Shown: one piece after another, positions 8,656-17,889 of the stretch
Layout of the letters: each line of letters starts with the position of its first letter
How positions within the stretch are numbered: position 1 is the stretch's first letter
Assembly (NCBI RefSeq): GCF_000807255.1
Contig: NZ_CP009268.1
Coordinates: 3,626,384-3,690,383 of the forward strand
Origin: Clostridium pasteurianum DSM 525 = ATCC 6013
GTDB lineage: Bacteria; Bacillota; Clostridia; Clostridiales; Clostridiaceae
Direction of reading: 5' to 3'
Length of the DNA stretch: 64,000 nucleotides
Notes under the pieces: generated by a model
What the model was told of the DNA's origin: nothing
What the model saw: the letters and a program-made list of their open reading frames with translations, nothing else
Database searches by the model: none
Program-made: the position numbers and the translations under genes

Positions 8656-9971
8656 TATTGAAAATCGTCTAAAACCACTGAATAAATATCTTCTGTTAAA
8701 TTAAGTCCACCTTCGTACCCTACATAGGAATGGCTTAATACCATTCTGTCACTAGTTGGAGTAGCAATTGACAATTGATATCCCTTTAATTCTCTGGTAA
8801 CCACCCTATCCCAGGCACTTCCAATTATTAAAGGTTTATTTCTAAGCTTTAAATCCTTTAAATGTTCTCGAACACTTCCACCATCATTTGTAAACAAAAC
8901 TTCTGCAGTAATATTATCTGTAAATTTTGTAAATTCTTTACCAACATCTATTTGATATTCTGCTGGTGTGTTATCTGTAATAAACTGAGTCTCAGGTATT
9001 AATCCCAGATCATTAGTCAGAAACCTTGAAATGCCCAGTGAATAAATACTATCTGCTATGGTAATAAAACGTCTTGGAATCAATCTAGTTTCCAGCAGTG
9101 AGTCTGCTGCTCTTTCAATATAGTAGTAATATCTATCTTCTTGTTTTTTTATTACATCTTCAACAGTAGATAATTTTACACCTGCAAATTCTCCAACTGT
9201 TCTTAAAAATTTAGAGGTTTCAGTAGGACCTACCGGTAAAACAGGATAATGTAAATATGGAGTTCCAAGTTTTTCTTGAAGATGTTTCACATTTTTAAGA
9301 CCAACCCATGGAGAAATAAGTAGATTAAATTCTGCTTGAGGAACTTTATTTAACGCTTCAATTCCTCCACCTAAGCCAAATATAACATTAGGTTTAAGTC
9401 CTATAGATGAAATTAATTCCTTTATTTGTTCAATATCTCCTGCCCAAAAAGTATTTTGATAGGGAACTACAGACCAAATATTTACTAATCCCTTTTCTAC
9501 GTTATGTGCGGGTTTTAAATACTGATCAATAATAGCATCCAATACAATTTCATGTCCTTCTAAATTACTTCCTTTAAAGCCACCCGTTTCTGTATAAACA
9601 ATTGGCTTACCTTGATCCTGGAATTTCTTTATTAGATCAGCCACATTATCTCCTACAATATCTGACGTACATCCCGTTAAGACCACAAATAAATCTCCAT
9701 CCATAACTTTAAATGTATTTTCTACTACACTTTTCAACTTATCTATACCACCAAATACTACCTCTTTTTCTGAAACATTAGTACATGGTATAGAATGACC
9801 TCCTACATATCCGGAACCCTGACATCCATTTTGTAATCCTAAAGTAGTCCATAGCTTTTGTCCGCATCCTGGACCTGAATGTAGTATAGGTACTGCCCTG
9901 TCAATAGCCAATACTGATTCAAAGGCTCCAAGAGTACACACGTGTCTTATTTGTTCAACTGTTTGAGCCAT
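8655..9971 (-). CDS. Nitrogenase-like component 1 beta subunit (NifK-like), copy 2
   Basis: 438 aa, same length as copy 1. Cysteines C12, C36 and C101 of the P-cluster motifs (RHVCTLG, GPGCGQK, LTGCTSD) and extra C50 and C63 are all kept. It starts in a TAATG overlap with nifD2 and is followed by a terminator (8541-8586). The two closely similar DK pairs on either side of metY look like a duplication that has since diverged in substrate or expression. There is no NifN-like reading (NifN would be expected to lose cysteine ligands), so this is a second enzyme rather than a scaffold; that is an inference from the motifs. Confidence 0.85.
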   Translation of the reverse strand: MAQTVEQIRHVCTLGAFESVLAIDRAVPILHSGPGCGQKLWTTLGLQNGCQGSGYVGGHSIPCTNVSEKEVVFGGIDKLKSVVENTFKVMDGDLFVVLTGCTSDIVGDNVADLIKKFQDQGKPIVYTETGGFKGSNLEGHEIVLDAIIDQYLKPAHNVEKGLVNIWSVVPYQNTFWAGDIEQIKELISSIGLKPNVIFGLGGGIEALNKVPQAEFNLLISPWVGLKNVKHLQEKLGTPYLHYPVLPVGPTETSKFLRTVGEFAGVKLSTVEDVIKKQEDRYYYYIERAADSLLETRLIPRRFITIADSIYSLGISRFLTNDLGLIPETQFITDNTPAEYQIDVGKEFTKFTDNITAEVLFTNDGGSVREHLKDLKLRNKPLIIGSAWDRVVTRELKGYQLSIATPTSDRMVLSHSYVGYEGGLNLTEDIYSVVLDDFQ

Positions 9972-11440
9972 TATTTCGCCTCACTTTCTAAGAATTTAAA
10001 TGGATCCTGTTCAAACCACCACTGTGTATATGGAAGTTTAATTCTCTTTGAAATATTACGAACAAGACTTGTATTAGTTAATGTATCGATTATTCTATGA
10101 CCAAACTCTATAGTTCCATCATATCCAAAAGCACTATACTCGTCATTTACCATAATTGAAGGAATACCCATTTTAGTTGGCCATATTACTAAACCTCCAT
10201 GTCTTCCTATATATAAATCAGGTTTTAACCTATTTAGCAAATTTAATATTTCATGACTTTGCTGATCACTTACACTTACAGGTATATCACTTTCCTGCTC
10301 ATTTAGAGTTGATGAACATTCAGGACAACCACCATCATCATGTTTTGAATCATAATGCCAGGATGTACCCCATACAACTTCGAGACCCAATTCCTGCAAT
10401 AACCTGATATAATTATGAGAAAAACTAGGTCCCATTCCAACTACTACTCTTTTACCCTTAAGTTGTTCTCTTATTTCTTTTAATTCAGGAGCTATTCTTT
10501 CCTTAGCTTCTGCAATATATTCTTCTACTTCTTTTTCTTTTCCCACAATCTTTCCTAAAGCTCTTAACCAGCTATCCATACCTGCAATTCCATGAGGCTG
10601 TAATGCTTTTACATAGGGAACACCATAGCTCTGTTCAAGAGCATTACCAAAATAGCCACCTAAAGTACCACACAGACTTATAGTTGCTGCAGCTTCAGAC
10701 ATTCTTGATATTTCTTCAATACTGCTATATGGTATTCCAAATTGAGGTACAAGACCTAAACGTGAGAATATCTCCTTTACACTTCCACTTTTACTAGCAG
10801 AAAAATTAATAACATTTATTAATTCTGGTCTCTTTTGTTCTGGTGTTTTTACTATTCGTGTAAGTAACGCATGAAATGCTGCATCAAAACCTGATGCCCA
10901 AATTTGAGATTTAAACCCTTCACAATAGACTGGTACTACAGGAACACCAACCTCTTCTTCTACTTCTTGCACTATACTATCAATGTCATCTCCAATAATA
11001 CCAGAAGCGCAGGAAGTAGTTACAAAAATTGCTTTAGGATTAAATCTTCTATAAGCCTCCCTTACACCCTCTTTAAGCTTTTTACTTCCGCCAAATACAG
11101 TAGAACCTTCTGTCATATTAGTATTTACAATTTTTATATTTGTAAATTCCCAGCCTCTCATATTTTGTCCCCATTTTAAATTGGCATTTGCACCTGCAGT
11201 ATCACCAACACATCCAATAGGTGCATGATTGACAACTGCAGCATCTGTTATAGATGAGAGATAAAATTGTGCACACCCAGAACTACAGCTGGTGGTTTGG
11301 CTAAAGCATCTTTTTGAATTTTTTAAACACCCTTCTTTAGACTGCTTTACTAAATCTTTTATAGATCCCTTGTATCCAACAATTGATTTAAGTCTATTTT
11401 CTCTTATAATTGCCTGAGTACGTTGTAAATTTATTGCCAT
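9971..11440 (-). CDS. Nitrogenase-like component 1 alpha subunit (NifD-like), copy 2
   Basis: 489 aa, collinear with copy 1 without gaps in the N-terminal half. C38, C45, C52, C56 (CSSGCAQF), C77 (PIGCVGD), C144 (TTSCASGIIGDD) and the cofactor cysteine C257 (ISLCGTLGGYFGN) are conserved. The position of FeMo-co His442 is not His (KMGIPSIMVNDEYSAFGYDG). Copy 2 has a CPECSS insertion-like stretch near residue 375 where copy 1 has PEST. SD AGGAGGC before ATG. The 183 bp between cysK1 and this gene show no clear terminator or leader, so it may be read from the ssuC-ssuB-cysK transcript. Confidence 0.87.
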   Translation of the reverse strand: MAINLQRTQAIIRENRLKSIVGYKGSIKDLVKQSKEGCLKNSKRCFSQTTSCSSGCAQFYLSSITDAAVVNHAPIGCVGDTAGANANLKWGQNMRGWEFTNIKIVNTNMTEGSTVFGGSKKLKEGVREAYRRFNPKAIFVTTSCASGIIGDDIDSIVQEVEEEVGVPVVPVYCEGFKSQIWASGFDAAFHALLTRIVKTPEQKRPELINVINFSASKSGSVKEIFSRLGLVPQFGIPYSSIEEISRMSEAAATISLCGTLGGYFGNALEQSYGVPYVKALQPHGIAGMDSWLRALGKIVGKEKEVEEYIAEAKERIAPELKEIREQLKGKRVVVGMGPSFSHNYIRLLQELGLEVVWGTSWHYDSKHDDGGCPECSSTLNEQESDIPVSVSDQQSHEILNLLNRLKPDLYIGRHGGLVIWPTKMGIPSIMVNDEYSAFGYDGTIEFGHRIIDTLTNTSLVRNISKRIKLPYTQWWFEQDPFKFLESEAK

Positions 11441-11622
11441 TTTTATGCCTCCTAATATACAATAATTTTTATCCCCATAAAATAAAATTGCTCAATTTAA
11501 GTTTAATATAGTCATACAAAACTCTATATTTTATAACATATCTTAAATATATAGACTAATATAAAGTCACTGCAAAAAAATAATTTTATATTAAACATAT
11601 ATAAATACTATGAAATACTCTA

Positions 11623-12570
11623 TTATTTTATAATACGTAGATGAGAAAATAATAGTGTAGATAAATACCTTTCCCCGGTATCTGGTAACAATACTACAAT
11701 ACTCTTTCCTTTATTTTCTATTCTTTGTGCAATTTTCATTGCAGCAAATACAGCTGCCCCCGATGACTTTCCAACTAATAAGCCTTCAGTTTTAGCCAAT
11801 ACTCTTGAAGTTTCAAATGCCTCATTAGATTTTACTTTATATATCTCATCTACTATGTTCAAATTAAATATAGTAGACATAAGACCTGCTCCCAGACCTT
11901 CTATTTTATTTAAACCTTTTGAATCACCTGGAAAAACAGATGAATCAAAAGGTTCTACTGCAATAACTTTCACATTAGAATTTCGCTTTTTTAAAACTTC
12001 TCCCACTCCAGTAATAGTTCCTCCTGTACCTACCCCTGCAACAAATATATCAACTTTTCCATCTACATCTCTCCATATTTCCTCACCTGTAGTTTGTCTA
12101 TGCATAATAGGGTTTATGGAATTTTCAAATTGATTTGGAATGAAAGAATTTGGAATTTGATCTGCTAATTCTTTAGCTTTTCTTATTGCGCCCTTCATTC
12201 CGTAAACCTCTGGTGTTAAAATCAGATCAGCACCTAGTGCTTTAAGTAAATTTCTTCTTTCTATGCTCATAGTTTCTGGCATAGTCAATATGAGTCTATA
12301 GCCTTTTGAAGCTGCAACAAAGGCTAAAGCAATTCCCGTATTCCCACTAGTTGGTTCAATTATAACTGAATCTTTATTTATTATTCCTTTATCCTCAGCA
12401 TCCCTAATCATGGCATATCCGATCCTATCTTTAACGCTTCTTGATGGATTGAAATACTCTAATTTTGCAATTATTTTCGCTTCCAACCCTTTATATTGAC
12501 TATAGTTAGATAGTTCTAATAATGGAGTATTTCCAATTAAATCAACCAGCTTTTTAGCTATTTTTGACAT
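11623..12570 (-). CDS. cysK: Cysteine synthase A (O-acetylserine sulfhydrylase), copy 1
   Basis: 315 aa from ATG at 12570, chosen because GGGAGG lies 7 nt upstream and because the protein then begins MSKIAKK exactly as the second CysK at 28129-29058. The PLP lysine lies in [10 protein letters not shown] and the phosphate-binding loop is [13 protein letters not shown]. The usual NPAGSVKDR is NPSRSVKDR here (A-G replaced by S-R), and the substrate-binding KSSGAAV replaces the usual GISSGAA, so specificity may differ from ordinary CysK. It uses O-acetylserine plus sulfide to make cysteine. It is third in ssuC-ssuB-cysK, 72 bp after ssuB. Confidence 0.9.
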   Translation of the reverse strand: MSKIAKKLVDLIGNTPLLELSNYSQYKGLEAKIIAKLEYFNPSRSVKDRIGYAMIRDAEDKGIINKDSVIIEPTSGNTGIALAFVAASKGYRLILTMPETMSIERRNLLKALGADLILTPEVYGMKGAIRKAKELADQIPNSFIPNQFENSINPIMHRQTTGEEIWRDVDGKVDIFVAGVGTGGTITGVGEVLKKRNSNVKVIAVEPFDSSVFPGDSKGLNKIEGLGAGLMSTIFNLNIVDEIYKVKSNEAFETSRVLAKTEGLLVGKSSGAAVFAAMKIAQRIENKGKSIVVLLPDTGERYLSTLLFSHLRIIK

Positions 12571-12641
12571 TTGATGTCCTCCCAGATTTCCAATCATAAC
12601 TTCATTTTTTAATAATTTTTACCACTAGTGAAATAAAAAAG

Positions 12642-13595
12642 TTATAAATCTACTGTAGGAGATATTTCCTCAGCAATATCACGATTTTCATTTATCACCT
12701 TGGTTTTCTCGTTACCCTCAACATTATGAAGTAATTCCCATACCTTATGGCTTAACCAGTTAAAGTCTGGCGAATTTTTTACATCTCCAAGTTTTCTAGG
12801 TCTTGGCAGATCTATGTCAATAATTTCTTTTACCATTCCTGGATTGGCTGACAAAACTACAACTCTATCTGCTAAGAATATGGCTTCATCTATGCTGTGA
12901 GTTATAAAAATTATAGTCTTATTAGTCTTCTCCCATATTCTTAGAAGTTCTTCCTGCATGGTTTCTCTTGTCTGAGCATCAACAGCTGCAAAAGGTTCAT
13001 CCATTAAAAGTACTGATGGATTATAGGCTAAAGATCTCGCTATAGCTACTCTTTGCCTCATACCACCCGATAATTCATGAATATATCTATCTTCAAATCC
13101 ATTTAATCCAACCAGATCTATAAACTCTTGACTAATTTCTTTTCTTTCCTTTTTAGGAACCTTTTTTAATTCTAATCCATATTCAATATTTTTGCGTACA
13201 TTTCTCCAAGGAAATAAGGCATATCCTTGAAGTACTATACCACGATCCAATGCTGGTCCAGTAACTAATTTACCATCAATATATAGCTCTCCAGAAGTTG
13301 GCTTTGAAAGACCTGAAAGTATATCTAAAAATGTGGATTTTCCGCATCCGCTGGGTCCTACTATAGTTATAAATTCACCTTCGCGTATTTCTAAATTAAT
13401 ATCTTTAATTGCTGTAAATTCCTTTACACCCTTTTCTCCTCGATTTTTAACTGTGAAAGTACGAGTTATATTCTTAGCTAAAATTTTTATCTCCTTTTTA
13501 TTTTTTTTTGAATTAACATTATTGTGTACACCAGTTCTTTTTTCTTTCTCATTGACAAAAACATTTTCCTTTAATACTGTATTTTCTCCACTCAT
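12642..13595 (-). CDS. SsuB/TauB-like ABC transporter ATPase
   Basis: 317 aa. Walker A GPSGCGKST (~residue 82), signature LSGGMRQRVAIARS, Walker B VLLMDEPFAAVD and switch His in ITHSIDEA are all intact. There is an unusual Lys/Asn-rich N-terminal extension of about 40 residues and a C-terminal tail of about 40. It energises import by the neighbouring permease (31 bp upstream). The family covers nitrate, sulfonate, taurine and bicarbonate importers; cysK immediately downstream and the SsuA-like lipoproteins at 20.5-24.1 kb favour an organosulfur substrate. Confidence 0.9.
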   Translation of the reverse strand: MSGENTVLKENVFVNEKEKRTGVHNNVNSKKNKKEIKILAKNITRTFTVKNRGEKGVKEFTAIKDINLEIREGEFITIVGPSGCGKSTFLDILSGLSKPTSGELYIDGKLVTGPALDRGIVLQGYALFPWRNVRKNIEYGLELKKVPKKERKEISQEFIDLVGLNGFEDRYIHELSGGMRQRVAIARSLAYNPSVLLMDEPFAAVDAQTRETMQEELLRIWEKTNKTIIFITHSIDEAIFLADRVVVLSANPGMVKEIIDIDLPRPRKLGDVKNSPDFNWLSHKVWELLHNVEGNEKTKVINENRDIAEEISPTVDL

Positions 13596-13626
13596 ATACG
13601 TACACTCCCTTTTATATAATAAATTT

Positions 13627-14445
13627 TTACATATTTGAAGAATCTTCTTTCCATGTGATTACTAGATTTTCTATTACAGTCAACAACTTTTTCATTCCAA
13701 GTCCAAGTGCTGCAATAACAACTGCTGCAGCGTACAATCTGTCAATATTGTAATTTACTTGTGCATTTAATATTAGCCAACCTAACCCCTTACTTGCACC
13801 TATCATTTCTGCAGCAATGAGCATTAAAAATGAAGTACCCACAGCATTTTTAAGTCCTGCAAAAATTAAAGGAGCTGCACCTGGTAAAACAATTTTATAA
13901 AAAAGAGAAAATTTAGGTGTAGCCATAGCCTTTGCTCCTTTTAATATAACAGGATCAATATTTTTCACACCATTAATTGTCTGAAACAATACTGACCATA
14001 TAGATGTCCAAAAGATTATTGCTACTTTTGCTACTTCTCCAATTCCAAAGAACAACATAAATATAGGAAAAAGTGTAAAAGGATTAATTTGTGAAAGAAC
14101 CTGTAGTAATGGATCTAACAATTCCTCAAATTTTTTGAACCATCCTCCTAAAAGAAATCCCAGTGGTGTTCCTACTAATACTGCCAGTGCAAAGCCTTCT
14201 AATGCCCTTATAAAACTTGCCTGTACGTGAATAAGTAAATCTCCATCTGCTAACATTTTCCCAAGATATACTACAATCTCAGATACCGGTGGTATAAACT
14301 GGCTATTTATAACTCCTATTTGAGGTAATACTTCCCATAAAATAAAAAAGACTATTATGGCTATAGACTTTCTAGTAAAAACTTGCAGTTTACCCACTAC
14401 ATCTGACTTTTTTTTGCTTGATTTTTCAATTGTTATAGCTGACAT
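13627..14445 (-). CDS. SsuC-like ABC transporter permease
   Basis: 272 aa, about six membrane segments (first at SIAIIVFFILWEVLP; others around residues 85-105, 125-150 and 215-260). The ABC-interaction (EAA) region ...GAKAMATPKFSLFYKIVLPGA... is present. It heads ssuC-ssuB-cysK with promoter and operator at 14638-14688 and a leader at 14557-14626. It pairs with the ATPase downstream. No binding-protein gene lies in this operon; the three lipoproteins at 20539-24127 are the obvious partners, though they are separately transcribed. Confidence 0.88.
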   Translation of the reverse strand: MSAITIEKSSKKKSDVVGKLQVFTRKSIAIIVFFILWEVLPQIGVINSQFIPPVSEIVVYLGKMLADGDLLIHVQASFIRALEGFALAVLVGTPLGFLLGGWFKKFEELLDPLLQVLSQINPFTLFPIFMLFFGIGEVAKVAIIFWTSIWSVLFQTINGVKNIDPVILKGAKAMATPKFSLFYKIVLPGAAPLIFAGLKNAVGTSFLMLIAAEMIGASKGLGWLILNAQVNYNIDRLYAAAVVIAALGLGMKKLLTVIENLVITWKEDSSNM

Positions 14446-14556
14446 ATAAAATATATCCCCCTTATATAAATAATTTTTTATTGCTTAAACCATTGATAAT
14501 AATCATTTATTCCTTTATTTATGTAATCATTAAGAATTCTCCTCCTCTTAATACAT

Positions 14557-14626
14557 AAAATAAAGAGACCAAGTTTTCTCAAATTAAATTTTAGAAAACC
14601 CAGTCTCCAGTTATTCTGGTCAACTT
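14557..14626 (-). ncRNA. Antiterminator/terminator leader RNA upstream of ssuCB-cysK, copy 3
   Basis: Minus strand: AGTT-GA-CCAG-AATAA-CTGG-A-GACT, then terminator GACTGGGTTTTCT...AGAAAACTTGGTC with a short T-rich tail. AGTT/GACT replaces the GGTT/GACC seen elsewhere, a compensatory change. Confidence 0.8.
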
Positions 14627-14637
14627 TGTATTAATAT

Positions 14638-14688
14638 ATCATTCCTATCTGTTTAGTATACAATACTACAATTTTTAACAGATGTCAA
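14638..14688 (-). promoter_or_regulatory. Promoter with Rrf2-type candidate operator, ssuCB-cysK
   Basis: TTGACA (14683-14688), 17-nt spacer, TATTGT (14660-14665), immediately followed by ATACTAAACAGATAGGAAT. The same block recurs after the -10 of ssuA1, ssuA3 and moeA and upstream of cysK2. It looks like the site of an Rrf2-family (CymR/IscR-like) repressor of cysteine metabolism; the assignment to Rrf2 is inference. Confidence 0.6.
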
Positions 14689-14708
14689 TACTTTTCGATA
14701 GTTATTTA

Positions 14709-15587
14709 TTATGGATTTTTGCTTATAGATTTTACTGTTATAACTTTAAAATATTTACCATCAGCATCAGGACCTGGATTGGTTTTAGTGTTTCCATTTA
14801 ATATCCCTGTTACAGTAACTGGCACTGCTTTCATCTTATTAGATCCATTATTTTCTTTAACCTGTGCTTCAACTATCTCCCATGCACTTAATTGAGAACC
14901 TTTCCCATTAAATACCCATTTACCATCAGATCCTTTATTATCTGTTGAAATATTTCCATCAAAATAGTAGAAAACCCATTGTCCATTTTGCTCAAAGGTT
15001 ATTCCAAGCCCTGACAATGCCATCAATCTCATGTATATCATAGAAGCAGTATCTTCTTTAAGCCCCGCTGCAAAATCATCCTCTGTTGTAATATATCCTT
15101 TAAAGGTCTGAATGGTTTGCGTCGATGTTTTTGGCGTTGGTGTTTTTACTGCTTGTGCTGATGTTTTTGGTGCTGGTGTTGGTGCTTTTGGTGTTAGCGC
15201 TGGTGCTTTTGGTGTTGATACCTTTGCTGATGGTTGAGATTGTTGTACATCAGACTTTGTTGTTAAAGAAGACTGCTTATCTCCACTATCTTTCGATGTG
15301 GATGATATATTAGATTGATTATTACCAGCATTAGTTACTGCTAATTCATTTTGAAAGTTAGTATTATTTTTAGATGAATTTACGGCACTATTATCTGCCA
15401 CTTTAGATTCATTATCACTAATTTGTGATGAAACATTATTATTGCTCTTACTAGATTGAGTAGTCTTATTTTCTACATTTTTATTATTCCTTGATGATAG
15501 ATTATTAGTTTTACCACATCCAACACTTGCTATTAACAAACATATTATTAAAATTGCAAATAAAAAATACTTTCTCTTTATTTTCAT
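14709..15587 (-). CDS. Secreted lipoprotein with a C-terminal GYITTEDDF domain
   Basis: 292 aa. Lipoprotein signal with lipobox ASVGC (Cys ~24), then a Ser/Asn/Gln-rich linker and a Pro/Lys/Thr-rich stretch (repeated TPKAP-type units), then a ~125-residue domain beginning QTFKGYITTEDDF and ending VITVKSISK. This domain occurs twice more in the neighbouring ChW protein, nearly identical in its last copy. It contains GLGITFEQNG.WVFYYFDG and NPGPDADGK. I do not recognise the domain. It starts 24 bp after the ChW gene in the same operon (SD AGGAAGG). Likely anchored outside the membrane; function unknown. Confidence 0.75.
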   Translation of the reverse strand: MKIKRKYFLFAILIICLLIASVGCGKTNNLSSRNNKNVENKTTQSSKSNNNVSSQISDNESKVADNSAVNSSKNNTNFQNELAVTNAGNNQSNISSTSKDSGDKQSSLTTKSDVQQSQPSAKVSTPKAPALTPKAPTPAPKTSAQAVKTPTPKTSTQTIQTFKGYITTEDDFAAGLKEDTASMIYMRLMALSGLGITFEQNGQWVFYYFDGNISTDNKGSDGKWVFNGKGSQLSAWEIVEAQVKENNGSNKMKAVPVTVTGILNGNTKTNPGPDADGKYFKVITVKSISKNP

Positions 15588-15610
15588 TTATATTACCTTC
15601 CTAGGCTATT

Positions 15611-17860
15611 TTAATTTTTAGTCATTGAATTTACAGTTATTACAGGGAAACTTTTTCCATCAGCATCAGGTCCAGGATTAGTTTGAACATTTCCATTTAA
15701 TGTACCTGTTACAGTAACTGGCACTGGTTTCATTTTATTAGCTCCGCTATTTTCTTTAACTTGTGCTTCAACTATTTTCCATGCGCTTAACTGAGAACCT
15801 GTTCCATCAAAGCTCCATTTACCATTATCTCCATTAGTATTATTTGTGGCAATTTTACCATCAAGATAATAAAAAACCCACTTCCCATCTTGCTCAAAGG
15901 TTATTCCTAGTCCTGATAGTGCCATCATCTTCATATATACCATAAAAGCAGTATCTTCCCCAAGGTTAGCCGCAAAATCATCTTCCGTTGTAATATAGCC
16001 TTTAAAAGTTTGTACTTTAGGTTTTACATCAATTGTATAATTAACTGTTTTGCCGTTAACATTAATGCTTAATACTTGTTTACTCAATGGCTTTGAGCTA
16101 TCAAACCCTGTTATATTGGCTACTGCTATTGGTATTACTGATTTACTTCCATCACTATAGGTTCCTGTTATTTCTAACCCTGCAATATTCAATTTGTCTC
16201 CTACTGAGTAAATTAATTTAGCCGCTGGTTTTGTTATAGAAATATTATTTAGAGTCAAAGCATTTCCTGTAGAATTAATATCCACTGTATAAGTAGTTGT
16301 CTTTCCTCCTGCCGTAATTGTCAATATTTGATCATTAGCAGTCTTCGAGCTATTAAATCCAGTTACATTTGCTGCGGTTATTGGTATTACCGACTTACTT
16401 CCATTACTATAGGTTGCTGTTACTTCTAATCCTGAAATATCTAATTTGTCTCCTACCGAGTAAACAAGTTTATCAGCAGGTTTTGTTATCGCTATACTAT
16501 TTAGCACTGAAGTTTCCTTTATGGATGATGCTTTTATTACAGGATAATATATTCCATCTGCATCACTCCCTGTATTAGTAGCTTTATCTTCAGTCAGCTC
16601 TCCTGTAACAGTAACAGAGATATGGCTAGCTTTTGTAGTATTTTGTACAAGATTCCAGGCATCTAGCTGTGAATCAGTGCCATCAAACTTCCATTTACCA
16701 TCTGCCCCATCATTATTATCTGTAGCAAATTTCCCATCAAGATAATAAAATTTCCATCCATTATTTTCTCTAACAGCTATACCTAGTCCTGATCTAGCCA
16801 TAGTTTTCATTAATATCATAGACTTTGTATCTGAGCTAGGATCGATTCCCCCTATTCGAGGATTTACAAAATCATCTTCTGTTGTAATATATCCTGTAAA
16901 TGTCTGAGTGCTTGGAATTGGTGTATCTCCATCAGATGTCTTAACTATTCTTATTTCTACAGCTTCAAGTCTTAAACTTTTTCCAGTAGTTCCTGCTTCT
17001 GCTCCATCCGATACCCAGGGCTGCCATCCTTTATTCTGTACATGTGCTCTATACTGAACACTATATCCCGGTAAATTTTCTAAAGATATTTTTATGGCTT
17101 CTGTTCTTAAACTTTTACCTTCTGTACCTGCTTCTGCTCCATTTGATTTCCATGATTGCCATCCTTGATTTTGTACATGAACTTGATAATTTATTTTTGC
17201 GTCTTTAGGTGCATTGACAAGACTTATTTTTAATGCTTCTAACCTCAAAGATTGTCCATCTGTTCCTGCTTCTGCCCCATTTAAAACTGATGACTGCCAT
17301 CCTTGATTTTGTACATGTGCCTGATAACTAACTCCTATATTACTATTTTTAACTATTCTTATTTCTACAGCCTCAAGCCTTAAACTTTTTCCCGTAGTTC
17401 CTGCTTCTGCTCCATCTGATACCCAGGGCTGCCATCCTTCATTCTGTATATGTACTCTATATTGAACACTATATCCCGGTAAATTTTCTAAAGATACTCT
17501 TATGGCTTCTGCTCTTAAACTTTTACCTTCTGTACCTGCTTCTGATCCATTTGATTTCCACGATTGCCATCCCTGATTTTGTACATGAGCTTGATAATTT
17601 ATTTTTGCATTCTTAGGTGCATTAATAAGATTTATTTTTAACGCTTCTAATCTTAAAGACTTTCCATGCGTACCTGCTTCTGAAGAATTTGAAACTATTG
17701 ACTGCCATCCTAAGTTTTGTACATGGGCCTGATAATTAACTCCTATTTGTGCTTCAGAATGTATATCATTATTATGTGCTTGTACTACTGGTGTAGTAAA
17801 TAATCCTGAGGTCACTATTGCTGCAGAAAGCAGAATTGCTATTATTTTCTTTTTGTTCAT
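15611..17860 (-). CDS. Secreted multidomain protein: six ChW repeats, two bacterial Ig-like domains, two GYITTEDDF domains
   Basis: 749 aa. Signal peptide ends around VVQA (~28). Residues ~38-310 hold six ChW (clostridial hydrophobic, conserved W) repeats with the core YQAHVQN.GWQ...EAGT.GKSLRLEA; repeats 1-3 and 4-6 are duplicate triplets. A GYITTEDDF domain follows (~318-450), then two bacterial Ig-like units (~455-530 and 535-610; SIAITKPADKLVYSVGDKLD-type), then a second GYITTEDDF domain to the end. ChW repeats are typical of Clostridium cell-surface proteins. It is transcribed from 18024-18052 through a leader at 17890-17966, so it belongs to the leader regulon. Adhesion or polymer binding is possible; not shown. 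Confidence 0.85.
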   Translation of the reverse strand: MNKKKIIAILLSAAIVTSGLFTTPVVQAHNNDIHSEAQIGVNYQAHVQNLGWQSIVSNSSEAGTHGKSLRLEALKINLINAPKNAKINYQAHVQNQGWQSWKSNGSEAGTEGKSLRAEAIRVSLENLPGYSVQYRVHIQNEGWQPWVSDGAEAGTTGKSLRLEAVEIRIVKNSNIGVSYQAHVQNQGWQSSVLNGAEAGTDGQSLRLEALKISLVNAPKDAKINYQVHVQNQGWQSWKSNGAEAGTEGKSLRTEAIKISLENLPGYSVQYRAHVQNKGWQPWVSDGAEAGTTGKSLRLEAVEIRIVKTSDGDTPIPSTQTFTGYITTEDDFVNPRIGGIDPSSDTKSMILMKTMARSGLGIAVRENNGWKFYYLDGKFATDNNDGADGKWKFDGTDSQLDAWNLVQNTTKASHISVTVTGELTEDKATNTGSDADGIYYPVIKASSIKETSVLNSIAITKPADKLVYSVGDKLDISGLEVTATYSNGSKSVIPITAANVTGFNSSKTANDQILTITAGGKTTTYTVDINSTGNALTLNNISITKPAAKLIYSVGDKLNIAGLEITGTYSDGSKSVIPIAVANITGFDSSKPLSKQVLSINVNGKTVNYTIDVKPKVQTFKGYITTEDDFAANLGEDTAFMVYMKMMALSGLGITFEQDGKWVFYYLDGKIATNNTNGDNGKWSFDGTGSQLSAWKIVEAQVKENSGANKMKPVPVTVTGTLNGNVQTNPGPDADGKSFPVITVNSMTKN

Positions 17861-17889
17861 TTTTTATTCCCCCATCTTATGATTTTTTG

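Noticed and set aside
3225-11440. True nitrogenase (nifHDKEN) cluster
   Set aside because: No nifH, nifE, nifN or nifV in the window, subunits shorter than NifK, the cofactor histidine missing, and neighbours are sulfur genes.
9971-11440. Copy 2 NifD/NifK as NifE/NifN scaffold
   Set aside because: It keeps every P-cluster-type and cofactor cysteine and is equally similar to copy 1 throughout, unlike scaffold proteins.
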